NCBI GenBank assembly: GCA_019239775.1
Contig: JAFAZN010000430.1
Location: 1-49,792 of the forward strand
Length of the DNA: 49,792 nucleotides
From: Chloroflexota bacterium
GTDB taxonomy: Bacteria > Chloroflexota > UBA6077 > CF-72
Reading direction: 5' to 3'
How positions within the stretch are numbered: position 1 is the first letter of the stretch; each line of letters starts with the position of its first letter. Shown here in pieces: positions 18,201 through 26,426 of the stretch. A program made the position numbers and the translations under genes. The notes below the pieces were generated by a model. It was not told the origin of the DNA, searched no databases, and saw nothing but the letters and a program-made list of their open reading frames with translations.

Positions 18201-18963
18201 CACCCGAGCCGATTTGGCGGTGAAGCTCGGCCGTATCCGGCGAGGGCTCGACTGCCAGCTCATCGCGCAGCGACTGCGCCAGGCGCTGGTACACGCGTAA
18301 GGCTTCGGCGCGGCGGCCATGACGCGTCAAAAGCTTCATCAGCTCTTGCGCGGCGCGCTCGTCGCAGGGATCGGCGCGGATCAGGCGTTCGAGTGGTTGC
18401 ACCGCCGCACCTACGTCCGAGCGGGTTTCCAGCGCGTGTGCGAGGCCGAACTGGAGCTCGGTCCAGGTACGCCTCAGCGCTTCGCGCCGCTCACCAGCCC
18501 AATCCTCGAACAGGTCGTCAGGCAGATAATCGCCCACATACAACGCGCTCGCTTCTTCCAGCAGCGGCAGCGGGTTTGGCGATCGCCAGGCGTCGGCGAC
18601 TTTGCGCTCAAATGCCACCGCGTCCATCCACAGCCCGCCATCAGGGCCGAGCCACACGCTCGTGTGGTCGCCGAAGACGATCTCACTTTCGAGCGCTCTG
18701 CGCATTGCGTAGAGCGTCGACCGTAGGTTGCTTGCCGCGGCTTCGCTGTCTGATTCGGGCCAGAACAGCTCGATGACTTCGTCGCGCGTCATGCGGCGAC
18801 CTGGGCGGGTTAGCAGGACTTTGAACAGCTGGCGGGCGCTTTTTCGGCGCCAGGCGTGCTCATCTACGGCCTGCTCGCCGACGAGCACCTTGAATGTGCC
18901 TAGTGTGTAGACCCGAACGGTCGGTTGTGTTTGCTCAGGATCCTCTGCTGCGCCGGCCGGCAT
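15202..18963 (-). CDS. SARP/BTAD regulator with AAA ATPase and TPR repeats
   Basis: 1253 residues in AfsR-like order. Residues about 15-115 are an OmpR-type winged helix (TLGTFKVLVGEQAV, RMTRDEVIELFWPE) and 115-255 a bacterial transcriptional activator domain. An AAA/STAND ATPase follows, with Walker A GAPAGTGKS at 306-314, Walker B LLCLEDLHAAD and STYRDDE-like sensor residues in VVATYRDDEAP. The C-terminal half is TPR-like. Such regulators drive secondary-metabolism or stress genes in response to unknown cues. ATG start at 18963. The stop lies inside the 3' end of the convergent DyP partner gene. Confidence 0.92.
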   Translation of the reverse strand: MPAGAAEDPEQTQPTVRVYTLGTFKVLVGEQAVDEHAWRRKSARQLFKVLLTRPGRRMTRDEVIELFWPESDSEAAASNLRSTLYAMRRALESEIVFGDHTSVWLGPDGGLWMDAVAFERKVADAWRSPNPLPLLEEASALYVGDYLPDDLFEDWAGERREALRRTWTELQFGLAHALETRSDVGAAVQPLERLIRADPCDERAAQELMKLLTRHGRRAEALRVYQRLAQSLRDELAVEPSPDTAELHRQIGSGEPVAAPPIPAATFRCTYPFPVPSELVGRGAELSALSGVLSSGRTAGRVALIGAPAGTGKSALLGQIVRQAQAQGVLCLAGGCYEERGAVPLGPFHDALVDFLLAQPAETLRAQMSAYVDDLAEVLPELRYHLQMPSEQGVGRARDRMRTFGAVHVCLRGLAENGPVLLCLEDLHAADEATLQLLHYLSRQTRRLPLVVVATYRDDEAPPDEPLAQTLAAMVRERLAESLKLTSLDRDETHRLVGSLLDGSFSQSLGESLYATSGGNPLFLEQLVLALGESGQLERKAGVWHGTGELQGTPRIVREVIAQRLQRLDASCREMLDTASVLGQSFEHRVVLTAMEPRDEPALLRDIDRAITTQVLQDTPGGYAFRHSMLRDAVYYALTGPKRKLLHAHAASVLESVYGARADEHAAEIAHHFALAGESAELRAKLLHYSLITGRRAAQLSAYPQALDHFSRAWELIQHDASFPDVELQVEVLQGRGWAETQMARWRDTVATYRQALGLLKDPIARSRAYGLIAFAVGHIGDLPRVVDECSAGLAELVGIDGPDVTAARLQLRQLLALPLHWQGRYRELVQLGGVMQEEAARFDQPRARMLANAATAWGYWGLGQIHRATEQLQFAARASEEIGDKFQIATCQENLGLVAQAGGQFAAARDHLGRAVELFVESSNELRAANSVQTLCRVWVAQGECARARTRLEQVVPLEVAGSERWAADGYCILGTIQSLAGEWIDAASNFETAIRMRLGAGHRAGAAEATVGLGLVYQETGRWGDAGETFESAVSITSQMDASPPQVLAQRQKGLLDLAASNFDAATVAIEDAYELARKMPESLEFAPSLLAMARLRAHQGDRATAIQVGLEALANARPVQQLLEANAFVGTLYLECGQLDLARKHADEAVSQALQLGSPWLLSGALLCQARVSTQLDPASANSLFERAIHFAEQAQTPYERAQALTAYAAHLRTTGQFVPTLSWVESESARVLDELRSRKRTRPAVANEE

Positions 18964-19123
18964 GGCTCGGCCATCCCCTCAGGCGCCAAATAGTACACGT
19001 GTGGTTACAAAACGGCCATGGCACACATGCCCAATAGTGCAACTCGTAACGTTGAGCACCACTTTGCTAGACGTGGCTGGCGTTCCGCGTTAGCCTGGCC
19101 ATCTCCAGGGTAAAAGAAGCGTT

Positions 19124-20080
19124 TTGACGCGCTACATTTTGCGTCGGCTGGTCATCATGGTCCCGGTGGCCTTTCTGGCCAGCGTGATGCTGTTTATTTT
19201 GCTCAAGCTCACGCCGGGCGATCCTGTGTTGATCCTGCTCGGCGAGCGCGCCACGGCGCAGAACTACGAGGCGCTGCGGCACGATCTCGGGCTCGACCAG
19301 CCGTATCCCGTGCAGTACCTGGCGTGGGTCGGCCACGTTGCGCAGGGCGACTTCGGCAAGTCGCTGCGCAATGGCGCACCTGTTAAAGGAGAGATCCAGT
19401 CACGATTGCCAGCCACGCTGCAGCTGGGTGTGACCGCGCTGCTGCTTGGCGTGGTGGTCGCCTTGCCTCTTGGGATCCTTTCGGCTGTCTTCAGGCGCTC
19501 GCCGCTCGGGTTCTTTGCCAGCGCCTTCAGCCAGGTCGGCGTCGCTATACCGGGCTTCTTCGTGGGGCTCGTGCTGATCTATGTGTTCGCGTTGCAATTG
19601 AGGTGGTTCCCGCCTGGCAGCTACACCAGCTTCACCGACAACCCCGCTGAGTGGTTCAAACGCCTTGTCCTGCCGGCAATCACGCTCAGCCTGTTCGGCG
19701 CCGCCACGCAAACGCGCTTCATTCGATCGGGACTGCTCGACACGTTGCACCAGGACTACATTCGGACCGCTCGTGCCAAAGGTTTCAGCGATGCCGCCGT
19801 CATCCTGGGTCACGCCCTCCGCAACGCGTTGATCCCCAGCATCACGCTGCTCGGTCTCCAGGTCGGCGCGATCCTCGAGGGCGCCTTCATTGTCGAATCT
19901 GTCTTTGCCTGGCCGGGCATCGGCCGCCTGGCGGTGCAGTCACTCGGCGCGCGCGATTACCCGATCGTTCAGGCGGTGGTGCTGCTCGCCGTCTTCGTGT
20001 TCCTCACCGCCAACCTGCTGGTCGATATCGCGTACGCCTATCTAGATCCGCGCATCAGCTACACCAGGCAGCGGGCCTGA
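19124..20080 (+). CDS. ABC transporter permease, DppB/OppB type
   Basis: Inner-membrane permease of a peptide/nickel-type ABC importer, 318 residues. The N-terminus TRYILRRLVIMVPVAFLAS, the conserved LKLTPGDPV and the cytoplasmic EAA loop (DYIRTARAKGFSDAAV, about 210-225) are typical of DppB. The start is TTG at 19124; AGAAG lies about six bases upstream and no in-frame ATG is better placed. A DppC-type permease starts 12 bases downstream and a binding protein follows. No ATPase genes are present in this operon, so the ATP-binding subunits must be encoded elsewhere. Confidence 0.93.
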   Translation: MTRYILRRLVIMVPVAFLASVMLFILLKLTPGDPVLILLGERATAQNYEALRHDLGLDQPYPVQYLAWVGHVAQGDFGKSLRNGAPVKGEIQSRLPATLQLGVTALLLGVVVALPLGILSAVFRRSPLGFFASAFSQVGVAIPGFFVGLVLIYVFALQLRWFPPGSYTSFTDNPAEWFKRLVLPAITLSLFGAATQTRFIRSGLLDTLHQDYIRTARAKGFSDAAVILGHALRNALIPSITLLGLQVGAILEGAFIVESVFAWPGIGRLAVQSLGARDYPIVQAVVLLAVFVFLTANLLVDIAYAYLDPRISYTRQRA

Positions 20081-20092
20081 GACCGCCGCCGT

Positions 20093-20992
20093 ATGCAGGT
20101 CGCCGCTGAACGCACCGTCGTCGCTCCGACGAGCCAGGTGGGCGCCCAGCGGCTGCGCACGACAGATCTGCCCAGATTGGCTGCGCGCTATCCGCGAGTT
20201 GCCCTGTTCGGCGCGATTATTCTCCTGCTCATTCTGATCGGCATTTTTGCGCCGCTTCTGGCGCAATACGATCCGATCCAGACCGCGCCCACACACGTGC
20301 TGGAGCAGCCGTCGCCGAGCCACATCCTCGGCACTGATAACGTTGGCCGAGATCAGTTCACCCGCGTGATCTATGGCACGCGCATCTCGCTCGGCGTCGC
20401 GGTGATCGCAGTTACCATCGCGCTCAGCGGCGGCGTGCTGATGGGCCTGGCCGCGGGATACGTCGGCGGTGCGACCGACCAGGTGCTCAGCCGACTTATC
20501 GATGCGCTGCTTGCCTTTCCCGGCGTTCTGCTGGCGATCGCCGTGACCAGTGCGCTGGGCCCGTCACTGCGCAACGCGATGATCGCGGTCGGCATCATCC
20601 AGATACCGCTCTATTTTCGACTCACACGCGGCCAGGTGCTCCAGGCGCGCGAGCACGAATATGTGGTCGCCGCGGCCGTCATTGGCGCCACGCACGTACG
20701 CATTCTGGCGCGCCACATCGTGCCAAATATCGCGAATCCACTCATCGTGGCCGCCTCGATCTCCAGCTCGACATCCATCCTCGCTCTCGCAGCCCTGGGA
20801 TTTATCGGCGTCGGACCGCAGCCGCCCGATCCCGACTGGGGCTCGATGATCAACACGGCGTCCGGCGCCCTGAGCCAGGCGCCGTGGCTCTCGTTCGGAC
20901 CTGGCATTGCCATCTTTCTCACCGTCTTTTCCTTTTCCATGCTCGGCGATGCGCTGCGGGATGCCCTCGACCCGCGCCTGCGCATCAACTGA
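20093..20992 (+). CDS. ABC transporter permease, DppC/OppC type
   Basis: Second permease of the importer, 299 residues. A polar N-terminal stretch precedes the first membrane helix (about 38-60, LFGAIILLLILIGIFAPLLA). The hallmark HILGTDNVGRDQFTRVIYG and an EAA-type loop (EHEYVVAAAVIGATHVRIL) are present, and the C-terminus DALRDALDPRLR is characteristic of DppC. It sits 12 bases after the first permease and 12 before the binding-protein gene. The substrate is probably a peptide or similar solute. Confidence 0.93.
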   Translation: MQVAAERTVVAPTSQVGAQRLRTTDLPRLAARYPRVALFGAIILLLILIGIFAPLLAQYDPIQTAPTHVLEQPSPSHILGTDNVGRDQFTRVIYGTRISLGVAVIAVTIALSGGVLMGLAAGYVGGATDQVLSRLIDALLAFPGVLLAIAVTSALGPSLRNAMIAVGIIQIPLYFRLTRGQVLQAREHEYVVAAAVIGATHVRILARHIVPNIANPLIVAASISSSTSILALAALGFIGVGPQPPDPDWGSMINTASGALSQAPWLSFGPGIAIFLTVFSFSMLGDALRDALDPRLRIN

Positions 20993-21004
20993 AAGGAGCC
21001 TGAT

Positions 21005-22741
21005 GTGAAGCTCAGCGCCGTCGTTCCTCTGGTATTGGGGTTGGGCCTGTTTGCCGCCGCGTGCGGACCTGCAGCGACTTCAGCGCCCACGAGTGCTCCA
21101 GCCACCCAGGCACCAGCGGCCGCGCCAAAGCCGACGACGGCTCCAGCCGCGCAGCCCACCACGGCGCCTGCCGCGCAGCCGACGACAGCCGCGGCCGCGA
21201 AACCCACGACCGCCGCCGCCGCAGCACAACCGACCACGGCGCCGGCCGCTTCGGCTGCTGGAAAGCCGGTCAAAGGCGGCACGCTGACGATCGCTACGCA
21301 GCGCGACGCGACGACTTTTGATCCGACCAAGTCGCAAGACGTCTACAGCAACGACATCATCTCGCTCACCTGCGACACGCTGTTCGAGGTCGACGATAAG
21401 GGCAACGTCGTTGGTCGCCTGGTCGACAAGGTCGATACCCCCGATCCGACAACGTATGTGTTGACCTTGCACCAGGGCATCAAGTTCCAGGACGGCACGG
21501 ACCTGAACGCCGACGCGGTCAAGTTCAACTTCATGCGCCACATGAACGACCCCAAGTCGACCACGATTACGGACTGGAAGCCGATCCAGAGCATCGAGAC
21601 ACCTGACCCATACACAGTCAAGATCACCCTGTCACAGCCATTCGCACCGTTCTTGAGTCGCCTCACGACTGGGCTTGGGTTCGTCCAGAGCCCGGCCGCC
21701 ATCCAGAAGCTCGGCGACAACCTGCAGCGCGACCTCACCGGCGCAGGCAGCGGACCCTACAAGTTCGTGTCTTGGGAACCAGACAACCAGATCATCCTCG
21801 AGCGCAATACGGACTTCTGGCGCAAAGACGCCAACGGGGACACGGTCAACTATCCGGATCGCATTATTTTCAAGCCGTTCCCTGACGAGAACGTCCGGCT
21901 GACCAACGTCGAAACTGGCGACGCCCAGGCGCTTGCTGGGAACCCGCCTTACAAGGACGTTGCGTCACTGCAGCAGTCGGCCGATGTGACCACCGGTGAG
22001 ATCCCCGGGCTGGGCTACCAGTTCGTGTTCCTCAACACGTCCAAACCGCCCTTTGACAATCCAGCGGTGCGCCGCGCGCTGGCTTACGCCATCGATCGCG
22101 ATCAGCTCGTGCAAACCGTGGACTTCGGCAACGCCACGACGGCCAGCTTGCCCGTCCCACAGTCGGTGTCGTGGGCCTATATGAAGGGCACGCCTTATGA
22201 CAAACGCGACATCGATAAGGCCAAGCAGGAACTGTCGTCGGCGGGCATGAGCGGACCGATCAACTTCACGCTCCAGGTTGCCAATACCTCGCCACAAGCA
22301 CAGCAGGTGGGTGAGCTCATCAAAGACCAGGTCAAGGACGCCGGCTTCGAGATGGACATTCAGCAGATCGAGTTCGCCACGATTGTCCAGAACGGCAACA
22401 CCGGCGACTACCAGGCGCTGCAGCTGGGTTGGAGCGGTTCGGTCGACCCTGATGGGGATCTGTACCCGCTCTTCTACACGGGCGCAGGGTTCAATTTCGC
22501 CAAGTACGGGAACCCTGAGCTGGACAAGGCGCTCGATGCGGGGCGGCAGAACCTGGATCAGGCCAAACGCGCACAGGCGTACATGGATGCCCAGAAGATC
22601 CTGCTACAAGACCAGCCGATGCTCGTGCTCTACAGCGAGAACCAGATCACCACGGTGCGGAAGAACGTCCAGAATTGGCCGAGCAACTACAACGGCTGGT
22701 TTGGCGGGCGCGATTACAACAGGGCCTGGCTGACGCAATAA
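21005..22741 (+). CDS. ABC transporter substrate-binding lipoprotein, family 5
   Basis: Extracellular solute-binding protein of 578 residues (SBP family 5, peptide/nickel). The signal peptide ends in a relaxed lipobox, FAAAC, with C20 as the lipid-attachment residue. Residues 21-88 form a flexible Ala/Pro/Thr linker with repeated PTTA units. The binding domain begins at about 89 (KGGTLTIATQRDATTFDP) and shows LHQGIKFQDG and PAVRRALAYAIDRDQ, both typical of the family. The GTG at 21005 was chosen because AAAGGAG lies about six bases upstream; the overlapping ATG at 21003 is followed at once by a stop. Confidence 0.94.
   Translation: MKLSAVVPLVLGLGLFAAACGPAATSAPTSAPATQAPAAAPKPTTAPAAQPTTAPAAQPTTAAAAKPTTAAAAAQPTTAPAASAAGKPVKGGTLTIATQRDATTFDPTKSQDVYSNDIISLTCDTLFEVDDKGNVVGRLVDKVDTPDPTTYVLTLHQGIKFQDGTDLNADAVKFNFMRHMNDPKSTTITDWKPIQSIETPDPYTVKITLSQPFAPFLSRLTTGLGFVQSPAAIQKLGDNLQRDLTGAGSGPYKFVSWEPDNQIILERNTDFWRKDANGDTVNYPDRIIFKPFPDENVRLTNVETGDAQALAGNPPYKDVASLQQSADVTTGEIPGLGYQFVFLNTSKPPFDNPAVRRALAYAIDRDQLVQTVDFGNATTASLPVPQSVSWAYMKGTPYDKRDIDKAKQELSSAGMSGPINFTLQVANTSPQAQQVGELIKDQVKDAGFEMDIQQIEFATIVQNGNTGDYQALQLGWSGSVDPDGDLYPLFYTGAGFNFAKYGNPELDKALDAGRQNLDQAKRAQAYMDAQKILLQDQPMLVLYSENQITTVRKNVQNWPSNYNGWFGGRDYNRAWLTQ
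21125..21253 (+). repeat. Low-complexity coding repeat, Pro-Thr-Thr-Ala linker
   Basis: Degenerate units of about 24 bases encode variants of AAQPTTAP (residues 41-83 of the binding lipoprotein). The repeats lengthen the tether between the lipid anchor and the binding domain. Such units are prone to slippage, so length may vary between strains. Confidence 0.75.
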
Positions 22742-22757
22742 CCATCGCGCGAGAGGT

Positions 22758-23102
22758 TCAGCCGCCGGCGATTTTGACGGTGTATCCGCGGCGCTCGAGC
22801 TCGGGCTTGATGCGCTCGCGGACATCACCGTGGAGCTCGATAACCTCGCCGCGCAGCGTGCCGCCTGTACCGCACAAACGCTTGAGGGCGGTGGCCAATT
22901 CTGAGAGCACTTCAGGCGAAGCGATGACGCCTGCGACCAGCGTGACCGTCTTGCCGCCGCGGTTTTTGCGGTCGCGCAGCAGTCGGACGACCCCGTCCCG
23001 CGGCACGTTAACTGAGGGGCCAGGGGAGGCCGGTTTGGCCTTGCCAGCGCGTTGCGGCTTGGCGAGTGGGGCGTCTGAGTCGTACACCAGGCGCTGATTC
23101 AT
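22758..23102 (-). CDS. yciH: SUI1/YciH-family translation factor-like protein
   Basis: 114 residues. After a basic, unstructured N-terminal third (to about 40) the SUI1 fold is clear: NRGGKTVTLVAGV, LKRLCGTGGTLRGEVIEL, then GDVRERIKPELERRGY. SUI1 is related to eukaryotic initiation factor eIF1; the bacterial form is thought to affect start-codon selection on the 30S subunit. I chose the ATG at 23102 because longer versions of this frame would run through leuS. Its start lies only 15 bases from the divergent leuS start, so its promoter must overlap leuS coding DNA or leader. Confidence 0.9.
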   Translation of the reverse strand: MNQRLVYDSDAPLAKPQRAGKAKPASPGPSVNVPRDGVVRLLRDRKNRGGKTVTLVAGVIASPEVLSELATALKRLCGTGGTLRGEVIELHGDVRERIKPELERRGYTVKIAGG

Positions 23103-23120
23103 ACAATTAGGCTCATTATG
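23102..23120. promoter_or_regulatory. Overlapping divergent -10 elements between SUI1 and leuS
   Basis: Only 15 bases separate the two ATGs. TACAAT (23102-23107) is a good plus-strand -10 placed 10 bases before the leuS ATG, and CATAAT (minus strand, 23115-23120) sits about 12 bases before the SUI1 ATG. Either would give a nearly leaderless mRNA. No strong -35 is seen for either, so the call is tentative. Confidence 0.4.
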
Positions 23121-25634
23121 GCCCGCGCAACAACACCAAGCGGTCCACGTCCGGCGCCCAGCCGCTCTGAGTTGATTAAAGGGTTCGATCATCGGACGAT
23201 CGAGGCCAAGTGGCAGCAACGTTGGGAAGCCGATCGCCTGTACGTGGCCGAAGTCGACCCAAGCAAACCCAAGCACTATGGGTTGGTGATGTTCCCGTAT
23301 ACCAGCGGCGACCTTCACCTGGGGCATTGGTGGAACTTCGCGCTGGCCGACGTGCACACGCGCTACAAGCGGATGCAGGGCTTCAACGTCCTGTTCCCAC
23401 CTGGCTTCGACGCCTTTGGGTTGCCAGCCGAATCCGCCGCCATCAAATCTGGCATTCACCCGCACACCTGGACCATCGAGAACATCCGTCGGATGGAGCG
23501 GCAGTGGCGACAGATGGGCGGCGCCTACGACTGGACCAAAGAGGTCGCCACCTGCTTGCCCGAGTACTACAAGTGGAACCAGTGGCTGTTCCTGCAGCTG
23601 CTAAAGCGCGGCCAGGCCTACCGCCAGAAGGCGCCGGTCAACTGGTGCCCGAATCACGGCGTGCTGGCCAACGAGCAGGTGCACAACGGCCGCTGCTGGC
23701 GGTGCGACTGCCCGGTGGCCAAGCGCGACCTGGAGCAGTGGTTCTTCCGCATCACCGACTATGCAGAAGACCTGCTCGATTTCTCAGAGATCGACTACCC
23801 CGAGCGCATCAAAGCCATGCAGACCAATTGGATTGGTCGCTCGGAAGGCGTCGAGTTCGACATCGCGGTTGACGGCGAGTCGGACGTGAAGATTTCGGTC
23901 TTCACCACCCGGGTGGACACCGTGTTTGGGATGACCTATGTCGTCCTGGCGCCCGAGCACCCGCTGGTCGAACGGCTCACCGCGCCCGATCGCCGCGCAG
24001 ACGTCCAGGCGTACGTGGAGCATTCCAGAGGCGCTACGGACATCGAGCGCATGTCCTCCGAGCGGGAGAAGACCGGTGTGCCCATTGGCACGTTTGCAAT
24101 CAATCCGGCCAACGGCGAGCGACTGCCAATCTGGATCGCGGACTACGTGCTGGCGCAGTACGGCACGGGCGCGATCATGGCCGTGCCTGCCTCGGATGAA
24201 CGCGACTGGGATTTCGCCCACCGGTTTGGCTTGCCTATTCGCGTGGTCGTCCGCCCGGCGGACGCCCGGGATGACATCACGCCCGACCAGCTGCCAGGCA
24301 ACAAGGCCTACGTCGACCCGGGCGTCATGATCAATTCGGGCCAGTTCAACGGCCAGCCGAACGAGGACGCCTGGGAGCACATCGCCGACTGGTTCGAGGA
24401 GCGCGGCGTTGGCCGACGCCAGGTCAATTACCGCATGCGCGACTGGATCATTGGACGCCAGCGCTACTGGGGCACGCCGATCCCGGTGGTGTACTGCCCA
24501 ACCGATGGCATCGTGGCGGTCCCCGAAGATCAGCTGCCGGTGCTGCTACCCGACGACGTCGAGTTCAAGGGCGCGGCGGCGGCTGAGGGCAATCCCCTGG
24601 CGTCGAGCCCGAGCTTTGTCGATACGACATGTCCAACGTGCGGTGGCCCTGCGCGCCGCGAGACGGACACCATGGACGGCTTCATGGACTCGTCCTGGTA
24701 CTTCCTGCGCTACGTTTCGCCCGACGACGCCTCGGCTCCGTGGGATCCGAGCAAGGCCAAATACTGGGCACCGGTCGATCAGTACATGGGCGGCGCCGAA
24801 CACGCCGTGATGCATTTGCTCTACAGCCGCTACTTCATGCGCGTACTGAAAGACATGGGCCTGGTTGATTTCCGGGAACCGTTCAAGCGGCTCTACAACC
24901 AGGGCGAGGTGCTGGGGCCCGACGGCAAGCGCATGTCCAAGAGTCGGGGCAATGTCGTGAACCCCGACGACAAGGTTGGCGAGTGGGGCGCCGATACGGT
25001 GCGCGGCTGGCTGGCGTTCCTGGGGCCCTGGGATCAGGGTGGACCGATCAACGAAAGCGCGCTGGGCGCGGTGCACGACCTCTTGCGCGATGTGTGGAAC
25101 CTGGCGACCGCCTCAATGCCCTCGGCTGCTGCTGGCCCTGCGGATCAGGATCTGCGGCGGGCGGTGCATACCGCCATCAAGGGCATCGGCCAGGACATCG
25201 ACGGCTTCCGCTTCAACACGATGATCTCGAAGCTGATGATCCTGCGCAACGAGATGAAGCGGCTGCAGTCTCAGGCAGGTTCGGCGGTCTGGTCGGAGGC
25301 CGTTCGATCGTTGTTGCTCATTGCAGCACCGGCGTTCCCGCACGTGACCGAGGAGTTGTGGACCAACGTCCTGGGTCGGCCGTACAGCATTCACCAGCAG
25401 CAGTGGCCTTCGTTCGATGCCGCCGTCCTGCAGCTATCGCAGGTCACCGTGGTGGTGCAAGTCAACGGACGCGTGCGCGACCAGCTACTGGTCGACGCCG
25501 AAGTGGCGCGGGATCAGGCGCAGATGCAGGCGATGGCGCTCGAGCTGCCGCGGATCAAACAGCACATCGGTGAAGGTACCGTGCGCAAGGTCATCGTGGT
25601 CCCCGGCAAACTGGTGAATATTGTCGCGAACTAG
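23118..25634 (+). CDS. leuS: Leucyl-tRNA synthetase
   Basis: Class I aminoacyl-tRNA synthetase that charges tRNA-Leu, 838 residues. The HIGH motif is HLGH at 67-70 and the KMSKS motif is RMSKS at about 604-608. Leucine-enzyme hallmarks include FPPGFDAFGLPAESAAI, the editing-domain segment TTRVDTVFGMTYVVLAPEH, NYRMRDWIIGRQRYWGTP and DSSWYFLRY. The zinc cysteines appear in NWCPNHG and RCWRCDC. The ATG at 23118 gives about 20 extra N-terminal residues; a TTG at 23172 just before KGFDHRTIE would give a more typical N-terminus. Its stop shares CTAG with the convergent receiver gene. Confidence 0.98.
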   Translation: MARATTPSGPRPAPSRSELIKGFDHRTIEAKWQQRWEADRLYVAEVDPSKPKHYGLVMFPYTSGDLHLGHWWNFALADVHTRYKRMQGFNVLFPPGFDAFGLPAESAAIKSGIHPHTWTIENIRRMERQWRQMGGAYDWTKEVATCLPEYYKWNQWLFLQLLKRGQAYRQKAPVNWCPNHGVLANEQVHNGRCWRCDCPVAKRDLEQWFFRITDYAEDLLDFSEIDYPERIKAMQTNWIGRSEGVEFDIAVDGESDVKISVFTTRVDTVFGMTYVVLAPEHPLVERLTAPDRRADVQAYVEHSRGATDIERMSSEREKTGVPIGTFAINPANGERLPIWIADYVLAQYGTGAIMAVPASDERDWDFAHRFGLPIRVVVRPADARDDITPDQLPGNKAYVDPGVMINSGQFNGQPNEDAWEHIADWFEERGVGRRQVNYRMRDWIIGRQRYWGTPIPVVYCPTDGIVAVPEDQLPVLLPDDVEFKGAAAAEGNPLASSPSFVDTTCPTCGGPARRETDTMDGFMDSSWYFLRYVSPDDASAPWDPSKAKYWAPVDQYMGGAEHAVMHLLYSRYFMRVLKDMGLVDFREPFKRLYNQGEVLGPDGKRMSKSRGNVVNPDDKVGEWGADTVRGWLAFLGPWDQGGPINESALGAVHDLLRDVWNLATASMPSAAAGPADQDLRRAVHTAIKGIGQDIDGFRFNTMISKLMILRNEMKRLQSQAGSAVWSEAVRSLLLIAAPAFPHVTEELWTNVLGRPYSIHQQQWPSFDAAVLQLSQVTVVVQVNGRVRDQLLVDAEVARDQAQMQAMALELPRIKQHIGEGTVRKVIVVPGKLVNIVAN

Positions 25635-26071
25635 CTGACGCGCTGTTTGCCGGTTTGCTGCGCAGTTCGCGGGGCGATGAGCTCCGCGACGCGGGCTTGC
25701 AGATCGAGCATGCCCAGTGGCCGCAGCCCGAACCAGTCGGCGCCGGCTTGCAGCGCCTGTCCCCGGAAGTCGTCCGCATCACTGCCCGAGAGGAACAGGA
25801 TCGGCACGCCGCGCAGCGAAGCTCGCGCATGCATGCGCGCAACCAGCTGCAGGCCTTCCTTTTCTGACCGCTGCAAGTCGATCAACAACGCGTCGGGTCG
25901 AGTGCGCGCCAGAATTCGCTGGAGCTCAATTTCGGTCGCGGCTTCGCGAACGGCGAAGCCGGCCGTCTCGAGCGCCAGCGCAAGCATCTGACGCATTGCG
26001 GCATTGTCGTCGACGACGACGACGCACGGTGGATGTTCGGTATCGCGTGAGGAGTGCTCTAAAGAAGTCAT
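25631..26071 (-). CDS. Stand-alone receiver-like protein, degenerate
   Basis: 146 residues with a CheY-like fold: VVVVDDNAAMRQML at the N-terminus (acidic pair), a candidate phosphoacceptor Asp in LLIDLQRSE and the Ser-containing switch strand LFLSGSD. The position that is normally an invariant Lys (in KPF) reads LRPLG, so the conserved Lys is replaced by Arg or missing. No output domain. It may act by protein contact without normal phosphorylation. The ATG at 26071 was chosen because the upstream part of the frame belongs to the next gene. The small 26100-26426 gene ends 28 bases upstream on the same strand. Confidence 0.8.
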   Translation of the reverse strand: MTSLEHSSRDTEHPPCVVVVDDNAAMRQMLALALETAGFAVREAATEIELQRILARTRPDALLIDLQRSEKEGLQLVARMHARASLRGVPILFLSGSDADDFRGQALQAGADWFGLRPLGMLDLQARVAELIAPRTAQQTGKQRVS

Positions 26072-26099
26072 ACCAGTGCGGGCTGGCGATGGGAGCGGC

Positions 26100-26426
26100 T
26101 TAGCGGGCCGCTGCTGCCATTGGAAGCTGATCCTCCAGATAAGATTTCGGCTCGCGTCGCCAGAACAAGGCGTGAGCCTGGCGCGCAAAATCGACGAGGT
26201 CGATCGCATGGATGTTGCCCAGGGATTTGAGCTGCGGCAGTGGGCAGCCGCTTTCGTCAAGCGCGATCGTTGGATCGCTCAACAGCCGCTGGGCGTAGTC
26301 TTGGTCGAACATGGCCCGAGACACGGAGCGATCAATCTGGCGTCGTAAGTCGACGTCACTTGTTCGTGTAAACGGCGGTCGATCGGAAAGCAGAGCAAAA
26401 GGCATCAGAATGACCAGGGACCACAA
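26100..26426 (-). CDS. Small protein resembling NHLP-clan (Os1348-like) leader-type proteins
   Basis: About 108 residues from a TTG at 26426, or 101 from an ATG at 26405. The core AMFDQDYAQRLLSDPTIALD followed by LKSLGNIHAIDLVDFARQ resembles the helical pattern of Nif11/nitrile-hydratase-leader-like proteins: x-D-x-x-x-R-L-L-x-D-P-x-x-A-L, then a second acidic helix. Such proteins serve as leader peptides of ribosomally made natural products, but here no double-Gly cleavage site or modification enzyme is visible nearby. The match is from pattern memory and the function is open. It lies between the receiver and the large STAND-BTAD regulator. Confidence 0.55.
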   Translation of the reverse strand: MWSLVILMPFALLSDRPPFTRTSDVDLRRQIDRSVSRAMFDQDYAQRLLSDPTIALDESGCPLPQLKSLGNIHAIDLVDFARQAHALFWRREPKSYLEDQLPMAAAAR

